Notes: a model not told the origin generated them from the sequence alone. A stretch of 64,000 nucleotides of DNA from Bacillus sp. UNC41MFS5 (GCF_000686805.1 NZ_JMLP01000005.1:182307-246306), one strand, 5' to 3'; shown: positions 35,428-45,125, numbered from the stretch's first letter. Made by a program: numbers and translations.

Positions 35428-36816
35428 ATGGCGCAGCATTGGCAGGAAATTCTTCCTATTGACCGTTATATCGTAACTGCTGATGGGCTACTGCATGATT
35501 ATGACCGGAAAGTGCTGACGTTTTTATATCAGCCCTTGATTGGTTCAACTTGCTTTAGTTTATATATGACTCTCTGGGCAGAGGTAGAGGAAAACCGGAT
35601 TTGGTCAGAGTCCTCCACACACCATCTGTTAATGAATCTCTTAGAGATGAACTTAAAGGACATTTTCGAAGCAAGATTAAAGCTAGAAGGTATAGGTTTA
35701 TTAAAGACCCGTGTCAAAACGGATGAAGGAGGACGGTCTTTTTTATATGAACTTCGTCCTCCTCTGAATCCAGAACAATTCTTTTTAGATGGGATGCTAA
35801 ATATTTATCTTTACCGAAAGATCGGAAAAAACCATTTTTCGCGGTTAAAACGCTTTTTTAGTGACCAACAAAAGCCGAGCGAAGATGAGTATGTCGATGT
35901 TACAAAAGCCTTTCAGGAGGTGTTTGCTTCAGCGGCCCCAGGCAGTATGCAATATATACAAGGGATTTCTGAAGAATTACATGAGGAAGAAAATCAGCAG
36001 TTTATCGGTCGAGTGGATTCAACTCCGATTCAAATTGGTGTGGACTCGTTTGATTTTGAAATGTTAGCTGATGGGCTGAATGAATCACTCGTTCCGAAAA
36101 AAGCATTAACACCAAAAGTAAAAGCTGTGATTAGTAATCTTGCATTTCTGTATCAAATCGCCCCATTAGAAATGAAAAATTTCATCTTAGGTGCTATTAA
36201 CGAACATGATGAAATAGATATTGAAGACTTAAGAAAAGGTGCTCGTGATTGGTATCAGTTTGTTAATTACGACCAGTTACCGAGTCTTATTAACCGAACC
36301 CAGCCTATTGTCCACCAAACGCAAATCACTGAACCGAAAACCCCGGAGGAGAAATTAATCCGTTCTTACGAAACAACGCCGCCGCTTATCGTTTTTAAAG
36401 AATTCTCAGGCGGAGTAGAGCCTTCGAATGCCAATTTGAAAACATTAGAAGAAATTATGATTAAATATAAACTGCCGCCGGGTGTTGTCAATGTTTTAAT
36501 TGAAGTGGCAATGAGAAAGACGGACATGAAATTTACCAAGGGCTTTGTGGAATCCATTGCTAGTCATTGGGCAAGGAAGCAAGTTAAAACGGTGAAGGAA
36601 GCAATGGAACTCGCGAAAAATGAAGAACACAAGGCAGCCGAAAGTAAAAAAACGGGGAAATCAGTTAGTAAAAAGCCGATTCGGACAGAGTTAATTCCAG
36701 ATTGGTTTGATGAGGGCACTAAGGATGCAAGCAAGGAGCCTGCACAGGGAACTAACAATGAGGTCGAAGCAAAGAAACGGGCAATTGAAGAAAAATTAAA
36801 AGCGTTCCGCAAATAG
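35428..36816 (+). CDS. dnaB: replication initiation / membrane attachment protein DnaB
   Basis: A 462-residue Firmicute helicase co-loader (not the E. coli DnaB helicase). Two DnaD/DnaB-type DDBH domains are expected, at about 20-190 and 330-410; the second includes the YxxxIxxxW-like helix region LEEIMIKYKLPPGVVNVLIE. The C-terminal quarter is highly charged. The ATG at 35428 follows GGGGAAGG. It acts with DnaI (next gene) to load the replicative helicase at oriC. Confidence 0.94.
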   Translation: MAQHWQEILPIDRYIVTADGLLHDYDRKVLTFLYQPLIGSTCFSLYMTLWAEVEENRIWSESSTHHLLMNLLEMNLKDIFEARLKLEGIGLLKTRVKTDEGGRSFLYELRPPLNPEQFFLDGMLNIYLYRKIGKNHFSRLKRFFSDQQKPSEDEYVDVTKAFQEVFASAAPGSMQYIQGISEELHEEENQQFIGRVDSTPIQIGVDSFDFEMLADGLNESLVPKKALTPKVKAVISNLAFLYQIAPLEMKNFILGAINEHDEIDIEDLRKGARDWYQFVNYDQLPSLINRTQPIVHQTQITEPKTPEEKLIRSYETTPPLIVFKEFSGGVEPSNANLKTLEEIMIKYKLPPGVVNVLIEVAMRKTDMKFTKGFVESIASHWARKQVKTVKEAMELAKNEEHKAAESKKTGKSVSKKPIRTELIPDWFDEGTKDASKEPAQGTNNEVEAKKRAIEEKLKAFRK

Positions 36817-36828
36817 GGGGTGCCGTAG

Positions 36829-37755
36829 TTGGAGAAAATCAATAAAACCTTAAATAGATTGGCTTCAAATGAAAGTTTTCAAAAACGCTATGAACAACAG
36901 CGAATGCAAGTCCTGCAAAATCCTGATGTTAAAGCATTTCTATCAAAGCATCAAGAGGCTATTGATGCTTTGATGATTGATAAAAGTATGAGTAAACTGT
37001 ATGAGTACATCAATCAGAGCAAGGATTGCAATAAATGTGATTCCCTTGATGGCTGCATTAATTTTATGAAGGGGTATCACCCTGATTTGGTATTAGCTCG
37101 AAATTCTATCGATGTTGTGTATAAACAATGTCCAAGGAAAATTATGGCTGACGAAAAGAAGAAAAATGAGAAGTTGATTAAGAGTTTATATGTCCCTAGA
37201 GATATCTTGGAAGCCTCCTTTGAGGAATTTGAAGCGGACACTGGCCGACTCGATGCCGGCGATCAGGCGGCAACGTTCTTAATGAATTATGAGGCAGGAA
37301 ATAAACCAAAAGGCCTTTATCTTTATGGAAAGTTCGGTGTGGGAAAATCTTATTTATTAGGGGCAATTGCCAATGAATTGGCGAAGAAACAAATTTCTTC
37401 GATGATTGTCTATGTGCCGGAATTGTTGCGAGAGATGAAAGGGTCGATTGCGGATTCCACATTGAATGAAAAAATAGAAGCATTAAAAAAAGAACCCATC
37501 CTCATGCTTGATGATATCGGCGCTGAAGCAGTATCAAGTTGGACGAGGGACGAGGTGCTTGGCCCCATTCTACAATTTAGAATGCTTGAGAGTCTTCCTA
37601 CATTTTTCACATCAAATTTTGACTTTAAAGGGCTTGAGCATCATTTAACTTACAGTCAGAGGGGCGAAGAAGAGAAGATGAAAGCAAGACGAATCATGGA
37701 GCGAATTCGTTCCTTGAGTGCGCCTGTGATGGTCGAGGGTCCAAACAGAAGGTAA
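36829..37755 (+). CDS. dnaI: primosomal helicase loader DnaI
   Basis: A 308-residue AAA+ ATPase. The N-terminal domain has a zinc-binding cluster (CNKC...C) near residue 65-75 that contacts helicase DnaC. The C-terminal domain has Walker A GKFGVGKS (167-174) and Walker B ILMLDDIGAE. The TTG start at 36829 follows GGGGGTG, 12 nt after dnaB. It loads the replicative helicase with DnaB and DnaD. Confidence 0.97.
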   Translation: MEKINKTLNRLASNESFQKRYEQQRMQVLQNPDVKAFLSKHQEAIDALMIDKSMSKLYEYINQSKDCNKCDSLDGCINFMKGYHPDLVLARNSIDVVYKQCPRKIMADEKKKNEKLIKSLYVPRDILEASFEEFEADTGRLDAGDQAATFLMNYEAGNKPKGLYLYGKFGVGKSYLLGAIANELAKKQISSMIVYVPELLREMKGSIADSTLNEKIEALKKEPILMLDDIGAEAVSSWTRDEVLGPILQFRMLESLPTFFTSNFDFKGLEHHLTYSQRGEEEKMKARRIMERIRSLSAPVMVEGPNRR

Positions 37756-37868
37756 TACAAATCAAAGAAAGTAGTTTAGGGATTGTCGTAAACAAGTCGG
37801 CAGTCCTTTTTCTCGTTAAGGAGATTATAAAATTAAAATGTTATGATAATTGAATGAGTTCTCTGAAT

Positions 37869-38008
37869 CCAGCTCCAGCGCCCAGCGGCTAGTGTACTTC
37901 GCTCTCCGCCCTACGATAAGTCAACATCGAATCGCTAACGCTCTCCGTGTTTCCTTTATCTCGGTTGGAGCGCTCCAGTCCATACGCCGCTAAACGGGCG
38001 CTTCCACC
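37869..38008 (-). repeat. about 140-bp dispersed palindromic-ended element
   Basis: Outer arms GCGCCCAGCGGC (37878-37889) and GCCGCT...GGGCGC (37986-38001) are inverted repeats with a 4-nt insertion. The inside is moderately GC-rich with GGAGCG/CGCTCC pairs. It occupies most of the 365-bp dnaI-ytxC gap. In reverse orientation it ends in GGGCGCTGGAGCT, like the 31-nt fragments at 4167 and 63939. No open frame. Confidence 0.75.
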
Positions 38009-38120
38009 TCTTGTTCTTACTTTTTTTCTGTAAATAACAAAAGCATGTACCAGCTAACTTCTATTTTAGCCAAGTCCCCCATATATATTAATACAAAGTT
38101 GGCTTAAAGGGGGGATTTGG

Positions 38121-38999
38121 TTGGCGGAAATCATCTTCCAAAGCAAGTTGGATGCTGAAAAATTTTATGACCACTTGCTGAAGTACTTACCAAATAATCA
38201 AGACAAAGAAACTATTCTTCTAATTGAAGATCGACATATAGTAAAATTTTTTGGCAGTATGATATCGGTTGAAATTTCTAGAATTGTTAAACATGCTTTT
38301 TATGAATTCATTACGAACATAAAGCGTGATGATTGGTTTAGGGAAATATTAAAAAGCCATTATTTCTACGATGAATATGAAGAACAGCAGCAAATTATCG
38401 AGATTATTGATTCCATTCTCGAAGGTCAACGAGAAGACCTGTCTGTTTTTTTGAATGATGCAAATGAAGAGACACAGATTAAATCTGCAATTGAGCATAT
38501 TTTTCTGGATAATATCTCTTTTTCGTTTGACTCGTTTCTCAAATTTAGATTGCGTCCGTACCTTCAGTCGTTGGAAGGGTATGTCGAGATTGCGATTGAT
38601 GAATATAAAATGGAGCAAGAATATCAAATATTTGTGCAGATGCTCCGTGAGTTCCTGGTAAATCGTGAACCAAAAATGGAGGTGCTCCATTTATTGTTTG
38701 ACGAGGAAATCACCTTTTATAATGAGCAGTTTGTCGAAATGAAACGTGCTGAATTAACAAGATTGATTGACCGTAAATTACTGGTTAATCATCCTGTCTA
38801 TGTCGACTCTGCATCAATTGCCCCATTATTATCACTTGCGCCTATAACCATTTTTTTGTATACAAAGGACCCAGATGAGCCCTTAGTAAGAACCATCAAA
38901 AATATTTTTGAAGAAAGAGTAACCATTAAATCATATGCTTCACTAAGAGATGTGAATAAATGGGCAGAGAATCATCAATCTTCTGAAAACCAGGCTTGA
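38121..38999 (+). CDS. ytxC: YtxC-like sporulation protein
   Basis: A 292-residue mostly alpha-helical soluble protein. Length and place between dnaI and thrS match B. subtilis YtxC, the type member of the family. The biochemical role is unknown. Two acidic stretches (EYEEQQQIIE, EDLSVFLNDANEE) lie in the first half. The TTG start follows AAAGGGGGGA. It has its own upstream gap containing a dispersed repeat, so it may not be cotranscribed with dnaI. Confidence 0.88.
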   Translation: MAEIIFQSKLDAEKFYDHLLKYLPNNQDKETILLIEDRHIVKFFGSMISVEISRIVKHAFYEFITNIKRDDWFREILKSHYFYDEYEEQQQIIEIIDSILEGQREDLSVFLNDANEETQIKSAIEHIFLDNISFSFDSFLKFRLRPYLQSLEGYVEIAIDEYKMEQEYQIFVQMLREFLVNREPKMEVLHLLFDEEITFYNEQFVEMKRAELTRLIDRKLLVNHPVYVDSASIAPLLSLAPITIFLYTKDPDEPLVRTIKNIFEERVTIKSYASLRDVNKWAENHQSSENQA

Positions 39000-39043
39000 G
39001 AAAAGGAATTGTGTGAAAATTTGTCTTATTAGGTTGATGTCCC

Positions 39044-39072
39044 TTGATTTTTCAAAAAATAATCATTATAAT
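39044..39072 (+). promoter_or_regulatory. thrS promoter
   Basis: TTGATT (39044-39049), 17-bp spacer, TATAAT (39067-39072). Confidence 0.75.
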
Positions 39073-39078
39073 TGCATA

Positions 39079-39366
39079 CATAGTATTGTCATAGCAAAAG
39101 TAATGATAAGGATAACAGTATTTTTTACGGTTTCTAGAGAGGGAGGACATGGCTGAAAGCCTCCTAACACGAAAATAATACTTACCACCTTTAAACTTCA
39201 GCAGTGAACGCTTCATGTCTTCATGCGGTTAGTAATTGACTGACGGCTCTCGACCGTTAACAGACCAAAGTCATTTTTAAGCTGTCATTATTTGAAAATG
39301 AAAAATTGGGTGGAACCACGTGTTTATCAAAACTCGTCCCTTTTCCAGGGATGGGTTTTTTTATTT
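39079..39366 (+). promoter_or_regulatory. T-box riboswitch of thrS
   Basis: The leader contains the canonical T-box sequence TGGGTGGAACCACG (39307-39320), whose bulge pairs with the uncharged tRNA acceptor end, followed by the terminator AACTCGTCCCT/AGGGATGGGTT (331-357 of 39 kb) and Ts. A Stem I with AG-rich segment GAGAGGGAGGA lies near 39137. ACC at 39184-39186 is a plausible threonine specifier but was not proven by folding. Confidence 0.92.
39331..39363 (+). terminator. T-box terminator of thrS
   Basis: Stem 39331-39341 / 39347-39357 with two G-U pairs, then seven Ts. Its 5' arm competes with the antiterminator formed by the T-box sequence. Confidence 0.85.
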
Positions 39367-39427
39367 TTCAAAAAGCGGATTTTGGGCAAAAATGGCCCGA
39401 AACGCTTAATTCAAAGGAGGAATTACC

Positions 39428-41362
39428 ATGTCAGACGTTGTTAAGATTTCGTTTCCAGATGGGGCAGTAAAGGAGTTCCCACAAGGAACAACAACGGAAG
39501 ATATTGCCGCATCCATCAGCCCAGGCCTAAAGAAAAAAGCGATTGCCGGCAAATGGAACGGTCAGTTGTTTGATCTTCGCCGTCCAATTAATGAAGACGG
39601 TTCAATAGAAATCGTCGTCCCAGATTCCAATGATGCGTTAGAAATTTTACGCCATAGTACTGCGCATTTGATGGCACAGGCTGTTAGAAGACTTTATCCA
39701 GGTGTGAATTTAGGTGTTGGACCTGTTATCGAAGGTGGATTTTATTATGATATGGACCTTGAAGAATCATTAACTCCAGAAGATCTGCCAAAGATTGAAA
39801 AGGAAATGGCCAGAATCGTTAATGAAAATATTGAAATTGTTCGCAAAGAAGTAAGCCGTGCTGAGGCTGTTCAGCTTTTTAAAGAAGCCGGTGACCCATA
39901 CAAGCTGGAACTAATTGAAGCCATTCCTGATGATGAAACAGTGACAATTTACGAACAAGGTGATTTCTTTGACCTTTGCCGCGGAGTCCATGTCCCATCA
40001 ACAGGTAAAATCAAAGAATTTAAGCTATTAAGTATTGCAGGTGCTTATTGGCGCGGCGACAGCAAAAATAAAATGCTGCAGCGCGTTTATGGAACAGCCT
40101 TCTTCAAGAAAGAAGACTTAGCAGAACACCTTCGCTTACTTGAAGAAGCAAAAGAGCGTGACCATCGTAAAATTGGTAAAGAGTTAAACCTTTTCACTAG
40201 TAATCAATTGGTAGGTCAAGGGTTACCGTTATGGCTTCCAAAAGGTGCAACCATTCGCCGGGTAGTGGAACGATACATTGTTGATAAAGAACAGCGCCTA
40301 GGCTATGACCATGTTTACACTCCAATAATGGGCAGTGTCGATTTATATAAGACTTCAGGTCACTGGGATCATTACCAAGAAGATATGTTCCCAGTAATGG
40401 ACATGGATAACGAGCAATTAGTTCTCCGTCCAATGAACTGTCCGCATCATATGATGGTGTACAAAAACAGCATCCACAGCTATCGTGAGCTGCCGATTCG
40501 AATCGCAGAACTAGGAACTATGCATCGTTATGAAATGTCTGGTGCACTTTCAGGACTACAGCGTGTCCGTGGAATGACTTTAAATGATGCACATATCTTT
40601 GTTCGTCCCGACCAAATTAAAGATGAATTCAAACGGGTTGTGAACCTGGTTTTAGCAGTATACAAAGACTTTGATATTAATGACTATTCCTTCCGTCTTT
40701 CTTACCGTGACCCGCAAGATACTGAAAAGTATTTTGACGATGATGCAATGTGGGAAAAAGCACAAAGTATGTTAAAGGATGCCATGGATGATCTTGGTCT
40801 TAACTACTATGAGGCAGAAGGAGAAGCCGCCTTCTACGGTCCTAAGCTTGACGTTCAAGTGAAGACAGCTTTAGGGAAGGAAGAAACACTTTCCACTGTT
40901 CAATTGGACTTCTTACTACCAGAACGTTTTGATTTAACATATGTGGGTGAGGACGGCAAACCGCATCGTCCAGTCGTAATCCACCGTGGTGTGGTATCCA
41001 CAATGGAACGTTTCGTTGCCTTCTTAATTGAAGAATATAAAGGTGCTTTCCCTACTTGGCTCGCTCCAGTACAGGTGCAGGTCATTCCAGTTTCTCCTGG
41101 TGTGCATTATGATTATGCGAAGCAAGTTCAAGAACAGCTTCAAAATGAAGGTATTCGTGTCGAATTGGATGGCCGTGATGAAAAAATCGGATATAAAATC
41201 CGTGAAGCACAAATGCAAAAAATACCATATATGCTTGTTGTTGGGGATAAAGAAGTCGAAAATCAGGCTGTTAATGTCCGCAAATATGGCGAGCAAAACT
41301 CAGAAACAAAGCCATTCTCAGAGTTTTTAACTTCATTAATCGCTGAAGTGAAAAGAGGATAA
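39428..41362 (+). CDS. thrS: threonyl-tRNA synthetase
   Basis: A 644-residue class II synthetase. TGS domain (1-64), then the editing domain with [11 protein letters not shown] and the downstream CRGVHVP, the catalytic core with MNCPHHM (zinc cysteine), motif 2 [18 protein letters not shown] and motif 3 [14 protein letters not shown], and a C-terminal anticodon-binding domain (about 540-640). The ATG follows AAAGGAGG. Controlled by the T-box upstream and closed by a terminator. Confidence 0.98.
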   Translation: MSDVVKISFPDGAVKEFPQGTTTEDIAASISPGLKKKAIAGKWNGQLFDLRRPINEDGSIEIVVPDSNDALEILRHSTAHLMAQAVRRLYPGVNLGVGPVIEGGFYYDMDLEESLTPEDLPKIEKEMARIVNENIEIVRKEVSRAEAVQLFKEAGDPYKLELIEAIPDDETVTIYEQGDFFDLCRGVHVPSTGKIKEFKLLSIAGAYWRGDSKNKMLQRVYGTAFFKKEDLAEHLRLLEEAKERDHRKIGKELNLFTSNQLVGQGLPLWLPKGATIRRVVERYIVDKEQRLGYDHVYTPIMGSVDLYKTSGHWDHYQEDMFPVMDMDNEQLVLRPMNCPHHMMVYKNSIHSYRELPIRIAELGTMHRYEMSGALSGLQRVRGMTLNDAHIFVRPDQIKDEFKRVVNLVLAVYKDFDINDYSFRLSYRDPQDTEKYFDDDAMWEKAQSMLKDAMDDLGLNYYEAEGEAAFYGPKLDVQVKTALGKEETLSTVQLDFLLPERFDLTYVGEDGKPHRPVVIHRGVVSTMERFVAFLIEEYKGAFPTWLAPVQVQVIPVSPGVHYDYAKQVQEQLQNEGIRVELDGRDEKIGYKIREAQMQKIPYMLVVGDKEVENQAVNVRKYGEQNSETKPFSEFLTSLIAEVKRG

Positions 41363-41370
41363 ACAGTAGA

Positions 41371-41390
41371 AAGAGAGGTTCGCCTCTCTT
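41371..41390 (+). terminator. terminator after thrS
   Basis: AAGAGAGG-TTCG-CCTCTCTT then TTTGTTT, a classic tetraloop terminator. Confidence 0.88.
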
Positions 41391-41466
41391 TTTGTTTGAA
41401 AAAAACTATTGAATAATTATTTATTTCTTGCTAAAATAAATTTCGTTGTCAAAGAAAATAGTTCGT

Positions 41467-41496
41467 TTGACATTGTATCTTTGCTTATGTTATATT
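41467..41496 (+). promoter_or_regulatory. infC operon promoter
   Basis: TTGACA (41467-41472), 18-bp spacer, TATATT (41491-41496). Predicted start near 41503, about 290 nt before infC. Confidence 0.75.
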
Positions 41497-41502
41497 AACT
41501 AA

Positions 41503-41655
41503 GGTGAAAAATTGAATACTGTTTTTGGGAAAAGAAGAAGCACCCGCTTCTCACCTGATTGACGCAATTAGCAGTTGGCAGGTTTTACTTGAACTTTTTG
41601 GTTTCATTACTTTTGTTCTGTAAAGTGTGGGTGCATTCATCCGCACTTTTTTGTT
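41503..41655 (+). promoter_or_regulatory. L20-type autoregulatory leader of infC-rpmI-rplT
   Basis: The 5' segment GCACCCGC (41540-41547) can pair with GTGGGTGC (41627-41634). That segment is also the 5' arm of the terminator AAGTGTGGGTG/CATCCGCACTT (41623-41648) followed by Ts. The two folds exclude each other, as in the known Bacillus leader where ribosomal protein L20 favours termination. ACCTG and CAGGT segments near 41554 and 41579 form an additional stem. Confidence 0.8.
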
Positions 41656-41790
41656 TGTGCAATAATAGCACTGCTAAAAAGTTTTATACCTGTTGATTCT
41701 TGTGTAGCGTTTTACGTTATGGTTTGAAAGGGCTTGTTATGATTTTCTTGACCAAGACGTTGTATTCGTGATAAACCTTGGAGGTGGCTA

Positions 41791-42309
41791 ATTATTAGCA
41801 AAGACATGTTGTTAAATGAGGGCATTCGCGCTCGCGAAATTCGCCTAATTGATCAAAATGGCGAGCAGTTGGGGATTAAAACCAAAACTGAAGCCTTAGA
41901 GATTGCCGGAAGAGTGAACCTTGATTTGGTACTTGTAGCACCAAATGCAAAGCCTCCAGTCGGCAGAATTATGGACTATGGCAAATTTAAATTCGAGCAG
42001 CAAAAGAAAGAAAAAGAAGCTCGTAAGAATCAAAAAATCATCACCACTAAAGAAGTTCGTCTCAGCCCGACAATTGATGAGCATGACTTTAATACAAAGT
42101 TACGCAATGCAATTAAGTTCTTAGAAAAAGGCGACAAGGTAAAAGCTTCCATCCGTTTCAAGGGCCGGGCGATTACCCATAAAGAAATTGGTCAACGTGT
42201 GTTAGACCGTTTTTCAGAGGCGTGCAAGGAAGTTGCAACGATTGAATCACATCCAAAAATGGATGGTCGAAGCATGTTCCTAGTTTTAGCACCTAAAACC
42301 GAAAAGTAA
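41791..42309 (+). CDS. infC: translation initiation factor IF-3 (AUU start)
   Basis: A 172-residue factor that keeps ribosomal subunits apart and checks the start codon. In-frame codons ATT ATT AGC AAA GAC precede the first ATG, giving the family N terminus (M)[19 protein letters not shown] when ATT at 41791 is used. GGAGGTGG is placed correctly for it and too distant for the ATG at 41806. AUU initiation gives IF-3 autoregulation, as in B. subtilis. [13 protein letters not shown] has glycine where the usual cysteine stands. Confidence 0.93.
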   Translation: MISKDMLLNEGIRAREIRLIDQNGEQLGIKTKTEALEIAGRVNLDLVLVAPNAKPPVGRIMDYGKFKFEQQKKEKEARKNQKIITTKEVRLSPTIDEHDFNTKLRNAIKFLEKGDKVKASIRFKGRAITHKEIGQRVLDRFSEACKEVATIESHPKMDGRSMFLVLAPKTEK

Positions 42310-42325
42310 TAAGGAGGATATCCCA

Positions 42326-42526
42326 ATGCCAAAAATGAAAACTCACCGTGGCGCTGCAAAGCGTTTTAAAAAGACTGGTTCAGGTAAATTAAAACGTGAC
42401 CACGCTTATACAAGCCACTTATTTGCTAACAAATCTACTAAAGCAAAGCGTAAGCTTCGCAAAGCATCACTTGTTTCTAAAGGTGATTTCAAACGCATTC
42501 GTCAATTATTAACTTACATGAAGTAA
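42326..42526 (+). CDS. rpmI: 50S ribosomal protein L35
   Basis: A 66-residue very basic protein beginning [20 protein letters not shown], the L35 signature. The ATG follows AGGAGGA 16 nt after infC. Part of the infC-rpmI-rplT operon under L20 control. Confidence 0.98.
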   Translation: MPKMKTHRGAAKRFKKTGSGKLKRDHAYTSHLFANKSTKAKRKLRKASLVSKGDFKRIRQLLTYMK

Positions 42527-42564
42527 AAATTAAGTGATCGATTTATATATTGGAGGGAAATTAA

Positions 42565-42924
42565 ATGCCACGTGTAAAAGGCGGTACAGTTACGCGCAAA
42601 CGTCGTAAAAAAGTTCTTAAATTAGCAAAAGGTTATTTCGGTTCAAAACATACATTATATAAAGTAGCTAACCAACAAGTTATGAAATCTTTAATGTATG
42701 CTTTCCGCGATCGTCGCCAGAAAAAACGCGACTTCCGCAAACTTTGGATTACTCGTATCAATGCAGCAGCTCGTATGAACGGTCTTTCTTACAGCCGTTT
42801 AATGCATGGCTTAAAGCTTGCTGGTATCGAAGTAAACCGCAAGATGCTTGCTGAATTAGCAGTAAGCGATGCAAACGCATTTGCTGAATTAGCAAACGTT
42901 GCAAAACAAAACATCAACAAGTAA
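42565..42924 (+). CDS. rplT: 50S ribosomal protein L20
   Basis: A 119-residue basic protein starting [28 protein letters not shown] (shown in part), with [20 protein letters not shown] in the middle. It binds 23S rRNA early in 50S assembly and, in Bacillus, also the operon leader, causing premature termination. Last gene of the operon; the terminator is 12 nt downstream. Confidence 0.98.
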   Translation: MPRVKGGTVTRKRRKKVLKLAKGYFGSKHTLYKVANQQVMKSLMYAFRDRRQKKRDFRKLWITRINAAARMNGLSYSRLMHGLKLAGIEVNRKMLAELAVSDANAFAELANVAKQNINK

Positions 42925-42935
42925 TTTGAAATATC

Positions 42936-42959
42936 AGCCATTCTCTTATGAGGATGGCT
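42936..42959 (+). terminator. terminator after rplT
   Basis: AGCCATTCTC-TTAT-GAGGATGGCT (one G-U), then TTTTCT. Confidence 0.85.
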
Positions 42960-42984
42960 TTTTCTATAGAGGAGGATACGGGGG

Positions 42985-43245
42985 ATGAAAATATGGTTAG
43001 TGGTCTATTTTATCATGAATATAGCGGGACTCGTGATTATGTGGGAGGATAAGAAGCGTGCTAAAAAGCATGAATATCGCATCTCTGAGAGAACATTATG
43101 GCTGGTAGCATTATTTGGCGGTGCTGTAGGTGCGACCGCAGGCATGCAATTGTATCGACATAAAACGAAGCATACTTCATTTAAGATTGGTTTTCCGGTC
43201 CTTGCCATAATTGAACTAATTCTTTTAATTAAATATTTATTATAG
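42985..43245 (+). CDS. ysdA: DUF1294 membrane protein YsdA
   Basis: An 86-residue protein with three hydrophobic segments (about 2-18, 37-54 and 68-84) and a basic loop MWEDKKRAKKHEYRISE between the first two. The pattern ERTLWLVALFGGAVGATAGM is typical of DUF1294. Function unknown. The ATG follows GGAGGATACGGGGG. It is a few nt upstream of the dUTPase gene, so both may form an operon. Confidence 0.88.
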   Translation: MKIWLVVYFIMNIAGLVIMWEDKKRAKKHEYRISERTLWLVALFGGAVGATAGMQLYRHKTKHTSFKIGFPVLAIIELILLIKYLL

Positions 43246-43260
43246 GGAGTGATGGTAGTC

Positions 43261-43752
43261 ATGAATTTAGAAAGGCTGTTTCAGATGCAAAAAGGTTTGG
43301 ATTCTCATATTGAAGAAAAGCACAACCTGCAGAACGAAGATCTATTTGACAGGAAGGTACTCGCACTGCTTGTAGAAATTGGTGAATTAGCAAATGAAAC
43401 ACGCAGTTTTAAATTTTGGAGTATTAAGCCATCATCAGCCAAAGAAGTAATTCTTGAAGAATTTGTTGATGGTGTTCATTTTATTTTATCGCTTGGAATT
43501 GAATGTGGATATGACACGGAGCGAATGAATTTGAACGGTGGGGAATCATCCTTGACTGTGACCGAGCAGTTTCTATATGTGTACGATAGGATCATTATTT
43601 TTCAAAAGAGCAGAAGTTTGGATGATTACATAAATCTATTTGTATCCTACTTGGGGTTAGCGTCATTACTCGGTTTTATAAATGAAGAAATAGAAAGAGC
43701 ATATTTCCACAAAAACGAAGTAAATTATCAAAGACAGCAGAATAACTATTAG
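43261..43752 (+). CDS. all-alpha dUTPase-type nucleotide pyrophosphatase
   Basis: A 163-residue member of the dimeric dUTPase / MazG-like superfamily. The metal-binding pattern is LLVEIGELANETRSFKFW with E..E, then EVILEEFVDGVHF with E and D, about 25 residues later. It should hydrolyse dUTP (or a related nucleotide) to the monophosphate. The ATG at 43261 gives MNLERLFQMQ; an in-frame GTG at 43249 overlaps the ribosome site GGGAG. Follows ysdA closely. Confidence 0.85.
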   Translation: MNLERLFQMQKGLDSHIEEKHNLQNEDLFDRKVLALLVEIGELANETRSFKFWSIKPSSAKEVILEEFVDGVHFILSLGIECGYDTERMNLNGGESSLTVTEQFLYVYDRIIIFQKSRSLDDYINLFVSYLGLASLLGFINEEIERAYFHKNEVNYQRQQNNY

Positions 43753-43823
43753 CAGAAAAATTGCCGATTTATTCCTGTTTTCTGTATAATGAAGGTCAAA
43801 CCAACAGTTAAGGGGGCTTATCA

Positions 43824-44909
43824 ATGGCGAAACTTGATGAAACTTTGACGATGTTAAAAGAATTAACGGATGCCAAAGGAATTCCTGGTAATGAGAGTGA
43901 AGTTCGGGAAGTCATGAAAAAATACATAGAACCATTTGCTGATGAACTTACAACGGATGGACTCGGCAGTCTAATTGCCAAAAAGGTAGGTAAAGAAGGC
44001 GGCCCTAAAATTATGGTCGCAGGTCATTTAGATGAAGTTGGCTTCATGATTACCCAAATCGATGACAAAGGTTTCCTTCGTTTTCAACCAGTTGGCGGCT
44101 GGTGGGGCCAGGTTATGCTCGCCCAGCGTGTAACGATTGTGTCGAGAAAGGGAGATGTAACCGGAATTATCGGTTCTAAGCCTCCGCATATTTTATCACC
44201 AGAAGCACGCAAGAAACCTGTTGAAATTAAGGACATGTTTATTGATGTAGGTGCTTCAAGCCGTGAGGAAGTCACGGAGTGGGGCGTTCGTCCGGGTGAT
44301 ATGGTTGTCCCTTATTTTGAATTTACCGTTATGAACAATGAAAAGATGTTATTAGCTAAAGCCTGGGATAACCGGATTGGCTGTGCCATTGCTATTGATG
44401 TGTTGAAGCAGCTGAAAGGTGTAGACCATCCTAATGTTGTGTATGGTGTCGGAAATGTTCAAGAAGAGGTTGGTTTGCGCGGTGCCAAGACGGCAGCGGC
44501 CAAAATTAATCCGGATATCGGCTTTGCCGTTGATGTAGGTATTGCCGGGGATACACCGGGAGTTTCTGAAAGAGAAGCCATGAGTAAAATGGGTAAGGGG
44601 CCACAAGTTGTCATCTATGATGCCTCACTTGTAGCTCATAAAGGCCTCCGCGATTTAGTGACCGACACAGCTGATGAACTGGGCATTCCCTATCAGTTCG
44701 AATCGATTCCTGGCGGCGGTACGGATGCTGGGTCGATCCATTTGACCCATAATGGGGTTCCAGCGATACCAATTACTATTGCAACAAGGTATATCCATTC
44801 CCATGCCGCGATGCTCCATCGTGATGATTACGAAAATGCGGTAAAATTGATTGTGGAAGTCATCAAACGTTTAGACCGTGAGACGGTTAATAAAATTACG
44901 TTTGAATAA
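43824..44909 (+). CDS. ysdC: M42 family aminopeptidase YsdC
   Basis: A 361-residue zinc/cobalt aminopeptidase that assembles into large dodecamers in this family. Motifs are GHLDEVGFM (first metal His/Asp), [10 protein letters not shown] (bridging Asp), [10 protein letters not shown] (catalytic and metal Glu pair), [11 protein letters not shown] and the C-terminal [10 protein letters not shown]. Start ATG follows AAGGGGG. Probably glutamyl- or leucyl-preferring; specificity is not visible. Confidence 0.93.
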   Translation: MAKLDETLTMLKELTDAKGIPGNESEVREVMKKYIEPFADELTTDGLGSLIAKKVGKEGGPKIMVAGHLDEVGFMITQIDDKGFLRFQPVGGWWGQVMLAQRVTIVSRKGDVTGIIGSKPPHILSPEARKKPVEIKDMFIDVGASSREEVTEWGVRPGDMVVPYFEFTVMNNEKMLLAKAWDNRIGCAIAIDVLKQLKGVDHPNVVYGVGNVQEEVGLRGAKTAAAKINPDIGFAVDVGIAGDTPGVSEREAMSKMGKGPQVVIYDASLVAHKGLRDLVTDTADELGIPYQFESIPGGGTDAGSIHLTHNGVPAIPITIATRYIHSHAAMLHRDDYENAVKLIVEVIKRLDRETVNKITFE

Positions 44910-44984
44910 CTTATTGTGGGGTCCCTGGTAGAACTTTACCGGGGATTTCTTCTGCTCATTTAACTGCTTTGGTAGTGTTCTTGA

Positions 44985-45125
44985 ATTCGCTGATAGAATG
45001 CAGAAATTCGCCGATTGATTATTAAAATTCGTCGATAGAAGTGTGAAATTCGCTGATTGAATATCAAAATTCGCTGATAGACGACATAAACTCAATGATA
45101 GCCGTGAATTTTCATTGATAAATAT
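44985..45125. repeat. 21-bp tandem repeat array (TTCGCTGATAGA family)
   Basis: About seven units with TTCGCTGATA-like cores starting at 44986, 45007, 45028, 45049, 45070, 45091 and 45111, almost strictly 21 bp apart. Cores are conserved and the remaining 10 bp vary, apart from A-rich flanks. Because 21 bp is seven codons, reading through it gives an artefactual SANF-type peptide repeat. It shares the CGCTGATA core with the arrays around the NERD gene at 50300 and 51475. Confidence 0.93.

Noticed and set aside
44871..45095. Minus-strand frame with a repeated SANF-type heptapeptide
   Set aside because: It is the translation of the 21-bp DNA repeat array (21 bp = 7 codons), overlaps ysdC and has no ribosome site.
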